A stretch of DNA of 64,000 nt from Bradysia coprophila (Eukaryota; Arthropoda; Insecta; Diptera; Sciaridae). The notes under the pieces were generated by a model. It had not been told where the DNA came from. It searched no databases and was given only the letters and a program-made list of their open reading frames with translations. The DNA is taken from contig NW_023503325.1 in the NCBI RefSeq assembly GCF_014529535.1, forward strand, positions 452,261 through 516,260, given 5' to 3'. Of the stretch, positions 1 to 10,806 are shown one piece after another (position 1 is the first letter of the stretch; the number at the start of each line of letters is the position of its first letter). The position numbers and the translations under genes are program-made.

Positions 1-329
1 CATCATCACTGTGGCAGGTGGCTGTACGTGCGATTAGCATCCTTATAATACTGACACTATTTCTTTGAAAAAAATTATACCTAAATAAAGTTGAATTAAG
101 CGAAATGATATATGTATCACCACCGTTTACAAACATGATCGTCACCACAGCCAAAAAGTACGTGCCCAAAAGATATAGGAAGGAATTCAAATGAATGAGT
201 TTGATTTTACTATATTTTTCGATCAAAGAGAAGTAACAGGCACACATAGCTTAAGAGAAATTTCAATAGGGAGGAAAACATTCCGTGCTGGTGCTGGTGC
301 GAAGAGAGCAACCGTCTGTACTGATGCAC
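1..329. other. AT-rich sequence, no gene seen
   Basis: No frame with protein-like composition and no clear repeat structure was seen here. It borders the left end of the decayed retroelement, so part of it may be older retroelement sequence that is no longer readable. Confidence 0.4.
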
Positions 330-1640
330 AATGAGGTTAAGGAAAATTAAAGTCCCGGAGCAGCTAAGGAGCTTCTAAAATAATTGGATGAAACGAGGAA
401 GAAAAAGTTGACTCAAACAGTTGAAAGCATGGACATGCAGATCGAGCGGAATAGCATGAGCTTTAATTCGAAAAAAAAAACGAAAATGAAACCGAATAGA
501 ATCGCACAAAAATTGGTACAAACGTTAAAAGCTCCGCACGACAGAGATTTCCTGAACCAAAAAAATCGTGATTTCCGAAAAAAGACACCAACGAGTAGCG
601 AAATCTCCACGACGAGGCTCTAAATATCATGAAAAACGGACGAGCTAGAGGATCCGATTCGATCCACCCAGAATTTCTGAAGAATTCTGGACCCAGATGC
701 AGAACATAGCTTGCAGGCTTCTTCACGACCATAATCAAGACGAACATCCCACCACGAGCGTTCAAAATAACAAAAGTAATGGCATTTCTAAAACCGAACA
801 AGAACGAAGAAAAACCAGAAACGCTAAAATTAATGGAACGTGTCCTGTACAGCCGAATGGTAATTGAAAAAATCCTGCTAGATGACCAAGGTGGTTTCCG
901 TACCGGACATAGATGCGATGACCAGGTCCTTTCACTCACCAATTACATCGAAACTGCACACGCAAATTTCGCAAGTTTTTGTACGCCGATGACAAAGCAT
1001 ATGCGTTCCACCACAAAAAAAATTCCAAGAATTGAACAAAACATTGAACGAAGACATGGCAAATTACGTTTAATACTGCCGGAAGTGGAGATTAATTCCA
1101 AACGCATCGAAAACCGTCGCATCGGCCTTTCACCTGAACGACCGCGCAGACTCCTTAGAGCTAAGAATCTGGTTCAACGTCTCGTGTCTAAAACATGAAT
1201 TCAATCCAGCCTATTTGGGAGTCACGCTCGACCGTTCGCTAACTTTGAAACAAGAAGAAAATCAGCACAAGAAAAAACTTGCTGAACAAATTAACCGGCA
1301 CCACTTGGGGTGTATCCGCATCGTGTCAACAAACAATGAATACGATGAATACTGCTGCTCCTCGTGGATAAACAGCGCACACACACAAAAAGTAGACACA
1401 CAACTCAACGAAGCCATTGAATCGTAACTGGTACGGTCGGATCCAAACCTCTGCCATGACTCTACGCTCTATGTGATAAAGCACCACCAGAAGTAAGAAG
1501 GCAACACGCTTTTCTAGAGAATACCAAAAAGTCCTGTCGATTCCCAACATACCTCTCGGCTGTAATTCCGGAAACCGTCTATCGCCACAGCAACGCAAGT
1601 ACACGAACACATCTTCGACACCAAAGATTTATGGAAAGTG
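330..1640 (+). pseudogene. Decayed Jockey/CR1-like non-LTR retrotransposon (linker plus reverse transcriptase remains)
   Basis: Fragments of a non-LTR polyprotein can be followed through several frames. Bases 384-623 resemble the linker between endonuclease and reverse transcriptase (TVESMDM, then PNRIAQKLV). Bases 625-960 carry the start of the RT domain (GSDSIHPEFLK, KVMAFLKPNKN, MERVLYSRM, QGGFRTGHRCDDQVLSLT). Bases 982-993 encode YADD, but in another frame. Bases 1200-1620 hold the thumb region (YLGVTLDRSLT, NSAHTQKVDTQLN, APPEVRRQHAFLENTKK). The stretch between QGGFR and YADD is far too short: the region that carries the motif A aspartate and motif B in this family is deleted. Frameshifts and stops are frequent, so the copy is dead. 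The family call rests on recognised RT motifs; the exact clade is uncertain. Confidence 0.85.
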
Positions 1641-1689
1641 ACATGGGAAGACTCTGGTATGCAAATAGTATTTTTCGTCTTCGCCTCGT

Positions 1690-1895
1690 TAGGACAAGCT
1701 TAAGACGTGTCCTGAAAAAATTCTGCTTTCGTCACAAGTCACGAACTACGTTTTCTGTGCCGTAAGGATCATAATGAGACGAAAAACAAAACAAAAACAT
1801 TACAACAATTTCATCTTTTCTTAGCAATCACTTTTCGATCGTAGGTGCAGTGACGAAATACGTCGAATTATGATTCTAAGGCCCAGAAACTCACA
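1690..1895 (+). mobile_element. MITE-like repeat, family A, copy 1
   Basis: The stretch from the CAAGCTTAAGACGTG end through CACGAACTACGTTTTCTGTG to GTAGGTGCAGTGACG is repeated in opposite orientation at 8855-9145, with indels. A related palindromic end sits at 7550-7700. No coding capacity. A non-autonomous DNA element is the simplest explanation. Confidence 0.6.
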
Positions 1896-1914
1896 CTGGT
1901 GCAATTTAAACAGA

Positions 1915-2107
1915 ATTCGTACGGGCGAATAGTCGTAGTATTATAAGAGTACTATTCGTCCGTACGGGCGAATAGTGTCAGTATTATAGGAATATTACTC
2001 GCCCGTACGGGCGAATAGTCTTAGTATTATAAGAATACTATTCGCCCGTACGGACGAATAGTGTTAGTATTATAAGAATTGCTATTCGCCCGTACGGGCG
2101 AATAGTC
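1915..2107. repeat. 43-bp palindromic tandem satellite, about 4.4 copies
   Basis: Copies of CGTACGGGCGAATAGT start at 1919, 1961, 2004, 2047 and 2091, spaced 42, 43, 43 and 44 bases. Full units hold two dyads: a GC-rich perfect palindrome spanning TATTCGCCCGTACGGGCGAATA in two halves around CGTACG, and an AT-rich spacer close to AGTATTATAAGAATACT that is itself nearly palindromic. Confidence 0.9.
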
Positions 2108-2439
2108 ACTACGAAAATAAAACGTAAAAAATTTATCAAAATATTGGAAAATGTTTTTACAAAAATTGTTCTCTTGTTTTACACACCATAGATTTAACGT
2201 ATCGATCGGCATTTCTGGTATTTCAATGTCGAAATCGTAAAAAAAATAGAATTGCCATTATCGACAAGGACTTAACTGCCACATCGCGATAAAAAGATTC
2301 GGTTCAATATCTAAATAATGTATACGAAATGTCACCATTTCGATATGAACGGACAAAAAATGATTCGACATTGACGCTTGGAGCTGTATTTTATTTTCAC
2401 GATTTTGTAAGATTCGGTCGAAGCCCATCAATTCGCCTT

Positions 2440-2640
2440 AACCTGTTACAGACGGCAAGCATATGACGACTATTATTATCGGGTCTATTACTTCCATCGA
2501 TCAAAGTATTTTTATTCGGTTGATTTCAAATCTTGTAGTTCAATTTTTTTAACGTGCATTTCTCTATATAAAAGATTATATTACTCAGAGCTTGTCGTTA
2601 TATTCGTCGTTGTTATCGATAACAGATGAATAGCCGTATG
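2440..2640. repeat. Dispersed repeat family G, copy 1 (inverted partner at 20265-20465)
   Basis: About 200 bases match the reverse complement of 20265-20465 with moderate divergence. Shared blocks include CGGGTCTATTACTTCCAT, AAATCTTGTA, CAGAGCTTGTC and the end ATCGATAACAGATG. The flanking stretch 2108-2439 shows no gene. The short end motif recurs elsewhere in the window. Confidence 0.75.
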
Positions 2641-3470
2641 TAACAGGAAATTAATTAATTCTTCGTGTATACCGTTTTTCGTTAACAACCCCAACCAACT
2701 CTACTACAAAAATGGTTCGACAAAAATACTTTTAAATGAAATTCACGTCGAAAACCCGCAAAAAAAGCAGAAAAGAAAATATGAGAAGAAAATTTGTAAA
2801 ATTCATTAAGTCGTAGTCGACAGAAATAATAACAAGAAAAAAAAAACATTTTATGCATTTTAGAACGTCTTCACATTCACCGAAATGATTAAATGAAAAG
2901 TTGGAATGCAATATGTTGATACGTAGCTAGCAATGCATATATGCTTAGGTGTCGATTTTTTTTTCGTGTCTTGTGTGCTGCTGTGATTTATATTATGAGA
3001 ATGTTACATTAAATAATAGAGTATACTACACGAAGAAATGTAATGTAGAAGATGTAGATACACAGAAATAATTTAATTCATCAATGGTGGTTTTAACGGA
3101 AGAAATCGCAAAGGAAAACGTTCCAAAAGTGATATTTTACACGTGAAAATTTCAGCCTGAAGAGCATAAGTAAAAACTGTAGTTAAGACTGAATTTCCAT
3201 TTTTTTAAATTTGTATATGTACTTTAAAGGCTTCCGACACAAGGAAGTACCCCCCAAACTATGAATTTTAAATTTTCTCAAATAAACATTAAAACAATCT
3301 GGCAAGCTTGAGTACAATGTGTGATTATTCATTTACGAGTCTGCCATTTCTAAAATCGAGACCTTTTAGAAACAGCTGAACAATCGAACCCTAGCCAATG
3401 TTTTGAACAAATGAAGTAACAGATTTAATAGTAATATACCCCGATGGGCTTTGGTAGATGTTAACTGATT
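2641..3470. other. AT-rich intergenic DNA, no gene seen
   Basis: Homopolymer-rich sequence without a supported coding frame, RNA gene or clear repeat. Confidence 0.4.
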
Positions 3471-3541
3471 TTACGTGCTTCTGGTCGGTAAATGCAATTA
3501 TTTTAGTACATTTTTCGCATTTACCGACCGGAAGCACGTAA
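3471..3541. repeat. Hairpin repeat with 25-bp arms
   Basis: Arms 3471-3495 and 3517-3541 are reverse complements with one mismatch (core GGTCGGTAAATGC), around a 21-base loop. Confidence 0.8.
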
Positions 3542-3606
3542 AGCACTGTACGTGAGAGGTTAAAAAATTTTATTTTGACGAGTGGGAATCCAGCCCTCCC
3601 CTTCGG

Positions 3607-3905
3607 GTCAAAATAAAAATTTCTAACATCGGACGTAATGTACTATTAATGTAGTTTTAGTTTAAAGTTTTTTTTCGCACTCTAAAATTACTCTTCTTCA
3701 TTACGTTATTAAAAACAGGGAAGAAACAGTTCAATTCCGTCCCGGAATTGCAAAAAATTATTATTATGTACAGCAGTGCGTTCAAAGTAGTGTATAAGTG
3801 GAAAAACAAGTGACGAAAAGTAGGACTTTTGCGAAAAAAGACTTTAAACTAAAACTACATTAATAGTACATTACTTCCGAGGTTACAAATTTTTGCGAAA
3901 ATAAC
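3607..3905. mobile_element. MITE with about 65-bp terminal inverted repeats
   Basis: The arm from about 3612 to 3680 (TGTACTATTAATGTAGTTTT core, then TAAAGTTTTTTTTCGC) pairs with 3831-3900 (TAAACTAAAACTACATTAAT core). The interior has no coding capacity. Confidence 0.8.
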
Positions 3906-4048
3906 TATTATGCCAACGAGTGAAAAATGCACGACGTTACACACAGTGAAGTCTCTATCACCGAATTGCTTTCAACGACTCAGTAAAGACAATCAAAGTT
4001 TTTCTTTTCGTCACTAAGTTGAGAAATCCTAAGTGTTCCATAAGACAT

Positions 4049-4147
4049 GGGCCAGGTACACACCCGGGCCTGACACTATTCACGCTATTCTTCATTTTTT
4101 AAATGCTGCTATTCATAGAATTTCCAGCCCGTGTGTACACACCTTAC
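4049..4147. repeat. Imperfect hairpin repeat
   Basis: AGGTACACACCCGGGCCTG on the left roughly mirrors CAGCCCGTGTGTACACACCT on the right, allowing a small indel. Probably an old MITE. Confidence 0.4.
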
Positions 4148-4244
4148 TTTTGCGACTGACAACTACCATAAACAACCACGAAATAATTAAAAATTCATTT
4201 CAATACAAGTGACCTAGATTTTGACATGAACGATAACTGCCAAT

Positions 4245-4385
4245 TACAGCTGAAATCGGATCCAGTGGATTTTTGTATGTGTTGCCTAGATACCTATTGG
4301 TCCCTTGAAGTCAAAGCCAATTTCATAAAAATTCCTTGGTGCTTGTGTGGCCAGCGAGAGGTGATCCGAAAATCCGAAAACATGC
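4245..4385 (+). repeat. Dispersed repeat family E fragment
   Basis: It shares TATTGGTCCCT, TTCATAAAAATTCCT and GTGTGGCCAGCGAGAGGTGA with 32860-32955, and more weakly with the foldback at 22260-22882. The short open frame across it follows the repeat, so I do not call a gene. Confidence 0.65.
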
Positions 4386-4389
4386 AGAA

Positions 4390-5290
4390 AATGCAAATTA
4401 ATTTATTTTAAACAATAAATCACAAAATCTCATTATGTCTTTCCATCAATTTACATCTTCAATAGATGATAAGTTAAGTAAAGTTCTTTTTTTTTGTTTG
4501 TTCACTGGAAGCAACTTGTATTTTGATAAACTTACATGTGTAGTCAAATCTCAAGTAAAATACTTTAAGAAAAAATAGATCACGTAACCCCTCTAATAAT
4601 GTTTCATGGACCGTTTATTGTAAATTATTGCGATTACGCGAGCCGCCACAGACATCAAAAGAATGCATGCAGTTTTAAAGTGAAATTTATACGTTTCAAT
4701 CTGGTATGGTGCGTGTTGTTGTAAAGTTAGTGTATATAATAAGTAAAGAAGAAGAAGAAAAAAAAATACGCGCGTCTTGACTCTAACATATTGCGTTATT
4801 TGTTAGACAGAATGGGCTCTTTTGTAAAAATAGAAAATCATTAAAATTTCTGATATTTAAATGTAGAGTTTCGCTGATAATTAAATCTATATGATGCGAA
4901 TTATGTTGTCGAGATTTATGTTTGGAAGGTGCTTTCCGGTTACGATAAGTTAACTTTACAATAAATCAATTTAGCTTCTCCTTTAATTGTTATAACAAGA
5001 GAATAAATTCGACCATCGGCAGACTTTGAGCTTTTTGTGGATGCCATCAGAAGAGTGAAATATTTCAGTTGAAGTTGAATACAAAGAAAAAGCTCAAAGC
5101 TTTCGAAGAAGTATATAATCGATAGCGATGCTGGTATCCCTTGTTCCGGAACGCCAGATAGCGGTTTGGGTTTAAATAAAATAGCTAAACGTTTAATAGT
5201 TTCAACACGATATGTTTATTTAGTAACTGTGGAATGGATCTGCAGTTTGGCCGCATTTTTTTTGGACTAAAATGATTTCAAATTACAGCA
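4390..5290. other. AT-rich intergenic DNA, no gene seen
   Basis: Contains short A-rich and GAA-rich runs near 4745-4770. No coding frame or clear element was recognised. Confidence 0.4.
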
Positions 5291-5414
5291 ATCAAAGTAT
5301 AAAACAAGTGTGGTCTATTGTCGACCTGGAGGCCGTAAAGTTTCCTGAAATGCACTCATTTTTACATTGTTTTCATTAACATAAATCGACCATACTTGTT
5401 TTATACTTTCATTG
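5291..5414. repeat. Hairpin repeat with about 25-bp arms
   Basis: TCAAAGTATAAAACAAGTGT at the left pairs with CATACTTGTTTTATACTTTC at the right; about 70 bases lie between. Confidence 0.7.
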
Positions 5415-5440
5415 AATTAAGGGGCATCGATGCTTTGCAA

Positions 5441-5726
5441 AAAAGCATACATTTGGGCGTTTTTTAAATACTGGATTTTAGTTTACTTTTGATGATATTT
5501 TTCCTCCAGAATTCATTTTCAAAAATGAACGACAGCAATAACGACCACGATGAAAGTCGTTAAACTTCTCACGTTTCTCAGAGCCAGTCAAACGACTACA
5601 ACCAAAATTAACTTTTATTTAAAGCTAACACATTCGTGGTCGTTATTGCGATCATACGTTTTTTGATAAGGATTCTTGATGAAAAGATATCATCAAAAAT
5701 GAAAACGAGTCACGCAAATGTATGCT
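5441..5726. mobile_element. MITE with interrupted inverted arms
   Basis: Three matching arm blocks occur in mirrored order: AGCATACATTTG with CAAATGTATGCT, TTTTGATGATATTTTT with AAAGATATCATCAAAA, and GCAATAACGACCACGA with TCGTGGTCGTTATTGC. No coding capacity. Confidence 0.75.
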
Positions 5727-5749
5727 ACAATTTTAGCTAAGTACCAATA

Positions 5750-6042
5750 CCTCTTGAGAGCGATCACACCTTCGCAACTTTGTAGCCTTAATCTGGGGGG
5801 AAAAATATTCGTTTTTTGATGATTTCTCAAAACTAAAATCTTTTTTAAAGCTCGCAAAAATGTGTCTGTTTATGTAATCCAAGTGGGAAAAGTTATCACC
5901 TACAAACCTTTAAAAATTAACACATTTTGATGTGCTTTAATGGTTTTACTTTTACAAAAAAATATTTCGGTTCATCAAAAAACGAATATTTTTCCGCCTA
6001 AATATAGACTACCAATTTGCAAAGTGTTCATTGCTCTTAACA
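5750..6042. mobile_element. MITE with about 60-bp inverted arms
   Basis: AAAAATATTCGTTTTTTGAT near 5801 pairs with ATCAAAAAACGAATATTTTT near 5972. The outer arms AGAGCGATCACACCTTCGCA and its degenerate mirror near 6020-6041 extend the repeat. It lies just downstream of the minus-strand gene at 6194-6920. Confidence 0.75.
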
Positions 6043-6193
6043 GTGCTTATACGTTCTAAGTACATTTCCAATTTACTCGTGAATTGGATATGTCATTGTC
6101 ATTGTTATAGCGTACACAAAACGTTGTTTAATTTCCACTGATTCAACTGCGTCTATTAAACCTATTCAATTTTCACACACTTCTTGCATTACT

Positions 6194-6920
6194 TCAATCA
6201 TCATATTTCAAGTACTGAAAATTGTCCGGACTGATTCCCAGATTCATCAGTATCTTTTTGTTCGTCTCAAACTGTTCATCTGTTAATTTTTTCTCTCCAC
6301 TGACAATGTGAAACATTTGACGACCACCAATGCATGTGTAAATGTTATAAGCTGGGGTGCCGTCATTCCAAATAATCGTGAATTTAATTTGGCCTGCAAA
6401 ACCTGTCTCAGCAGTACCACTGCTTCCATGGATAGCCGTTGCGTTAAAATCAAATACTGGATTCGGTAGCGAAGACGCCATAAACGCAGGCTCTAATCGG
6501 TAGGCATAGTGTATGTCATCACGACCGAAAAAGCTGACAGCAACTGGTGCAAGATTCTCAAAGAGATCCTTCAACGAGATGTACACTTTTGTCTGTAATG
6601 AGGTGACCTCCTCTTCGGTTTGTGGCGCCCGGTTCGTGGCCATTTGGTATTCAAAACGGAAAAAGTTTTCGGATGCGATGGGAATGTAGTAACTTCTCAA
6701 TGGATTTAGCTGGTGGATATTTGAATGAGAATGTGGTAGAATGTATTGATCGGAAAGGTGTTGGAATATTTACCAAAAAATTAGCACTGAACAATGGTAC
6801 CGGTGAAGGATATTTACACGGTCCATCGTCTCGGGTGGGATCGGTGTAGGGTAGTTGTGTCCTGACAGGCGAAATGATGACTCCAATGAGTAAAATAGCA
6901 ATATGGTAAATGAATTGCAT
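6194..6920 (-). CDS. Secreted protein of unknown family, two exons
   Basis: The rebuilt CDS joins exon 1 (6920 to 6774) and exon 2 (6709 to 6194), 220 residues. The 63-base intron (6773 to 6710) starts GTAAAT and ends CCACCAG and is phase 0; skipping it joins SANFL to LNPLRSYY without a break. The protein opens with a signal peptide (MQFIYHIAILLIGVIISPVR) and continues as a mature domain of about 195 residues with few cysteines, so it is probably secreted. Recognisable stretches are FEYQMATNRAP, DLFENLAPVAVSFFGRDD and GQIKFTIIWNDGTPAYN. I do not recognise the family. An ATTAAA poly(A)-type signal lies about 62 bases past the stop (6127-6132 on the plus strand). It stands alone among repeats. 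The gene model is well supported by the splice fit; the function is unknown. Confidence 0.75.
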
Positions 6921-6944
6921 TCTATGAGGAAGACAGTTGCTTGT

Positions 6945-7002
6945 GACTGAACTGCGGCTGAAATGTTTTTAAACTTGAAATGCATTTGCATTTGTATTTA
7001 TT
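6945..7002 (-). promoter_or_regulatory. Possible TATA box and initiator of the secreted-protein gene
   Basis: Reading the minus strand, AATAAATAC lies at about 7001-6993, followed by an octamer-like ATGCAAAT and, 40-50 bases on, by TCAGCC and TCAGTC initiator-like sequences just upstream of the ATG at 6920. Positions are reasonable, but the motifs are common in AT-rich DNA. Confidence 0.3.
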
Positions 7003-7009
7003 CAATCAG

Positions 7010-7549
7010 CAGAAATTACTTTAATTACCATTGTAGAACATGCACTTCTTATCGAACATTAAAAATATCATTTCCAACTTGGTGTGTTAATTAGCAAAGC
7101 AAACTACTAATTAATAGAGGGGAAAAAACAACAATATCAAAACAAAATGGAACTCCAATTAAATAATAATAAAATTTAAATTAATCAAACATTAGAATTA
7201 GAGCCTATACTTTGCAATTGCAATAAAATTTACAGGTTGCATTTGCCGATTAGTGCGAGCGATAAAACTTGTTTCGACAACTTGCACAATCATGCAATTA
7301 AGGTAAATAATGGAGAGTTGTCTTATTGAAAGGTGAATGTTACGTTGTCGTTGACACCTAATTGACATGTGATAAGATAATGATTTTTTCACTGGAAAAG
7401 TTTTTTTTTATTTTTTTATGAACGTGTGTTCTATGACAGTTTTTCTGTTGAGTCAGTTTTCCGGAATCAAGTTAACAAGAATTATTTTTTTTTTTTTTTT
7501 AATTCTAAGAGTCGGTACGCCAAAATAGTTCATTGTGTTACTCGTGATG
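7010..7549. other. AT-rich upstream DNA, no gene seen
   Basis: Holds T runs near 7400 and 7485-7500. No supported coding frame. Confidence 0.4.
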
Positions 7550-7700
7550 AAAATTTAATTTTTCGGTACTAGTTGTAAGCTTGTCCTAACGAGGCGGAGC
7601 CGAGTAGCACAAGCTTACGTCGTGTACCGAAAAACTCAACTTTTATCTAGAGTCACGAACGACGTTTTTTCCGCTTGAAAACTGAAATCGAAGACGAAGT
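7550..7700. repeat. Palindromic repeat related to family A
   Basis: TTTTCGGTACTAGTTGTAAG near 7560 mirrors CTTACGTCGTGTACCGAAAA near 7613. The right side continues into GTCACGAACGACGTTTT, which matches the family A element at 1690-1895. Confidence 0.65.
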
Positions 7701-8339
7701 CACAACAACACTTACAAAGACATCACTATGCAACTATTTCAACAACAAAGCATGCACACGTAACGGCGGCCGGAAAAATATATGTGAAAATCCATTTTCG
7801 GCAAATCTCTGAGAAATTCCCAAAAAATTGTTTGTACATCGGACAACTGAAATACGACATATTTTGCCAAGATTTTTGGTTGAGAAATTTCATTGTTTTC
7901 CGAATGATATACCGTGCTATCCGAGCTGAAGCTGAAACCCGAGGTACTTTTACTCATCGTGATACGAGATATCAAATTGTTTCACCTGTAAAGTATGGCG
8001 TTTTACTTTACGAGCGAGGGAAAGGGTCTTCGCTAGTGAAGGAAGGGCCACATTACCATACTAGTAAAGTAAAATTCTTTGTGCCACCGAGAATTGAAAT
8101 ACGACGGATTTCAATATCGATAACTAGATTGAAATGTCCAAAATTACAACACCCGTTTTCATGGCTTATTACAACACTCAAACCAGTGTTGAAATGAAAT
8201 TCGTATGAGTTATTACAGCATTCGTTTTAAAAAAATGCAAAGCAACGTGATCGATTAAATTCGAAGAGTGATTGTTTACAATGAAAATTCTGAATTTTTG
8301 TGCATTTGTCTATTTCAATTCTCGGTTGGCACAAAGCAT
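7701..8339. other. Intergenic DNA with small palindromes
   Basis: An open frame at 7784-8197 looks non-coding in composition. Local mirrored pieces such as TTTTACTTTACGAGCG and AGTAAAGTAAAATT point to old MITE sequence. CGAGATATCAAATT recurs at 29736-29750. Confidence 0.35.
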
Positions 8340-8468
8340 GATGTGTTACACGTATTGTAATGAGATTTTTTCAGCACACGACCGAATTTTCCTTACTCAC
8401 TCCGCTCGTAAGGAAAACTTGGGTCTAGTGCTGAAAAAATCAACATTACAATACTTGTAACACAACAT
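8340..8468. mobile_element. Hairpin MITE with about 38-bp arms
   Basis: GTATTGTAATGAGATTTTTT and TCAGCAC on the left pair with GTGCTGA and AAAAAATCAACATTACAATA on the right. An inner pair (TTTTCCTTAC with GTAAGGAAAA) extends the stem. Confidence 0.8.
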
Positions 8469-8583
8469 ACTATTTCTTTACGATTAATCGTGCTTTCTCA
8501 CACAGCACGAATGAAATTTGCCAGTTTCAGTTGTCCAATGCACAAAACGTTGTTCGTACCACGACAGGAAATCAGTCTTTTTA

Positions 8584-8711
8584 ACTACAATTACTAAACC
8601 GAACTGGTGTGCATACGTTATTTTGCACCAGCTGGTCTCATACAATTCCAAATGGGACCAGCTGGGGAAAAATAACGTATGCACACCAGTTCGGTTTAGC
8701 GATTGTAGTGG
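8584..8711. mobile_element. Near-perfect foldback hairpin with about 57-bp arms
   Basis: ACTGGTGTGCATACGTTATT on the left pairs with AATAACGTATGCACACCAGT on the right, continuing inward to CAGCTGGTCTCAT and ATGGGACCAGCTG. The loop is only about 10 bases, so a single strand would fold almost completely. Confidence 0.85.
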
Positions 8712-8854
8712 TAAAATATCGCAACTTCGTCGCTTATTTACCACGTCGTTTAGGAAAAACATTGTTCCTAACTTATGCTAAAAGACTTTTCTTAGCGAAT
8801 GAGAGGTTTCCAGCTCGAGGCGGAGGTATGCGTTAGAAAAATAACTATTTTGTG

Positions 8855-9145
8855 TCTTAAGATCATAATTTGACGTTTTGCGTCACTGCACCTTCGATCA
8901 AAAAATTCTATTTTTCACTACTTCGTATTTTCAGCCGTGAAAGTAACGCTCTCTCCGGCCGACAATGGAATTTCAAATATACTTTTTCGGACGCAATCGA
9001 ATGTGCATGATGGTCGATGAAATTGTTGTAGAGTTTGGAAGGTGATATCTTGGTTAATGTTGTTATGGTTTCGTCTCATTATCCTTAAGGCACAAAAAAC
9101 GTAGCTCGTAACTCGTGATGAAAGCAGAATTCGACTTTTAAGCAC
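8855..9145 (-). mobile_element. MITE-like repeat, family A, copy 2
   Basis: Reverse-complement relative of 1690-1895. Shared blocks include CGTCACTGCACCTTCGATC at 8881 and GTCTCATTATCCTTAAGGCA at 9072, with extra sequence in the middle of this copy. Confidence 0.65.
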
Positions 9146-9476
9146 TCGTAACGAAAAATGCTATTCTCCAAAATATCTTTCGTCAAACAAAATTTGTGTA
9201 TCAAAAATGTGTAAAAAATGTTTCGGCTAAAGTGAATTATCCCCAACGCGTTACAAAAATGTTTTAACAACGTAAACCGGCGAAAAAATTCGCGCGTCAA
9301 ATAACGCATGAACGTGAACAGAAAACTCGTGCGTTCTTCCTAACTTTTCCTCATGAGTCAGTATGCCAAGGTTCAAACCTTTAAGACTGTCCGTCTGGGC
9401 TCCTATAGACAAACAAACAAACATTAATATTATAAACGAGTTATGTCAACTTCGAGGTCAACTTTTCTACAATCCA

Positions 9477-9696
9477 CGCGTTTAGTTGTATGCGGTATGT
9501 GTTGGTAGGTTTGCTTCCTCTATTAATGAGTTTTATCGACAGGTATACTCATTTGTGTAAAATGAGCAAAACTCATTCAAAGATGCAAACTTAGCGAAAT
9601 CTGGCTCTCATTCTTTCAGAACAACGGAGATATCAACTGTCAATTACATACAAAAATTCAAAATATCATACCGCTCTTTTATACCACCAAACGCGT
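9477..9696. repeat. Possible MITE with short inverted ends
   Basis: ACGCGTTTAGTTGTATGCGGTAT is mirrored, in two imperfect pieces, by ATACCGCTCTTTTATA and CCAAACGCGT. The interior has another weak mirror around ACTCATT. Confidence 0.45.
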
Positions 9697-9881
9697 ACAT
9701 CAAATAAGTCTGGAAATCAGTTTAGATAACAGATTGAAGTTTATTTTGTTTGAAGTTGAAGTATAGCATTTCGAGAGAAAATATTTTTTGGACTTTCCTG
9801 CATTTTCCTTAATTTTGCGAAAAGATTTTTTTTTAGGAAACTTCGGTCAATAGTGTCCAAGAAATGTTTTTTTTACGTCAA

Positions 9882-10065
9882 AGCATAGCACTGCTACTAA
9901 ATTAGCCTTCAAATTTCAAATATGTATGCGTGTTCGATTGTATGTGTTGTGCGCTTTAATTCACACTAACAAATCATGACTCTTTACGAAAGTAATGCGA
10001 GGCCTTTTAAGATAGCATTAGCCTCCGAATATTTCTTATGTTCATGCTAGTATAGCAGAGCTGTG
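9882..10065. mobile_element. MITE family B, copy 1
   Basis: It starts AGCATAGCACTGCTACTA and ends TTATGTTCATGCTAG then CAGAGCTGTG. The same ends bound 17754-18285 and 61361-61548. The left end here is slightly decayed. Confidence 0.75.
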
Positions 10066-10580
10066 GTCAAAGTGTATGGAACCAGCAACAATTTTCAAAA
10101 ATTCTTTCAGTCTGGCCTTTTCGAAACATTTTTACTTTTTCCGTTGAAATCTGCTTCCATATCAGCAGTTCAAATTCAGTTCAACGTTAATCTTTGTCCA
10201 ATTAGACAACTCTGCATTAGTTACCTTATGCTTTACAAATAAAATACGTTGGTGTGGTTTCGACGCATTCATTTGCTACTTTTATAGTGTTACTCGGTCA
10301 GGGGCATTGATGGAATGAATCTTGGTTCTCATTACAACGATGTAAGCACAACAATGAGAGGCGGTTTATATTTGTGTTGGATGAATGTCAATGGCAAGAA
10401 CATATGGATAGTAACACCGTCCATTCTGCAAGCTCATTTAAACAATCGATTTAAACAAATGATTCGAGACCGCGAATCTCTTTGGAGTGATTGGGAACTA
10501 TAATTCTGACTAGACTATAGTTAATATTAGTTTAGGTGGAAAAGTCTCCGATTTATATAGAAAATAGACTGTGGGTCGCT

Positions 10581-10806
10581 CGAGGGGAAAACCACTCTTT
10601 TTTGTTGAAGTAATTAACATGATTAAATGATGATGAATTGGTGATTTACCAGCATTTGACTGGGGGAATCGTCGCAAAACTACAAATAAACGTGAAATAT
10701 AGCGGTTAATCAATGTTAATCACCGATTAACCGTTTGGATTCACAAAACTTATGTTTCTGATTAACTGATTGACCATGTTAATCACAAAATAATGGTTTC
10801 CCCCTC
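10581..10806. mobile_element. MITE family H, copy 1
   Basis: It is bounded by CGAGGGGAAAACCACTCTTT and the mirror of CGAGGGGGAAACCATTATTT, about 226 bases. The interior is rich in TTAATCA/TGATTAA. A diverged copy lies at 17935-18130. Confidence 0.75.

Noticed and set aside
1915..2107. CRISPR-like regular spacing of repeats
   Set aside because: The spacers are themselves repeated and palindromic, the setting is a eukaryotic genome, and no cas-type genes are near.
4226..4411. 61-codon frame with several cysteines
   Set aside because: It coincides with family E repeat sequence, whose other copies are not open in this frame.
7784..8197. 137-codon open frame
   Set aside because: It runs across small palindromic repeats and has no family resemblance.
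10315..10503. 62-codon frame with fairly protein-like composition (YLCWMNVNGKNIW)
   Set aside because: Short, isolated, with no signal, motif or splice partner; could be a relic of a transposon but nothing confirms it.
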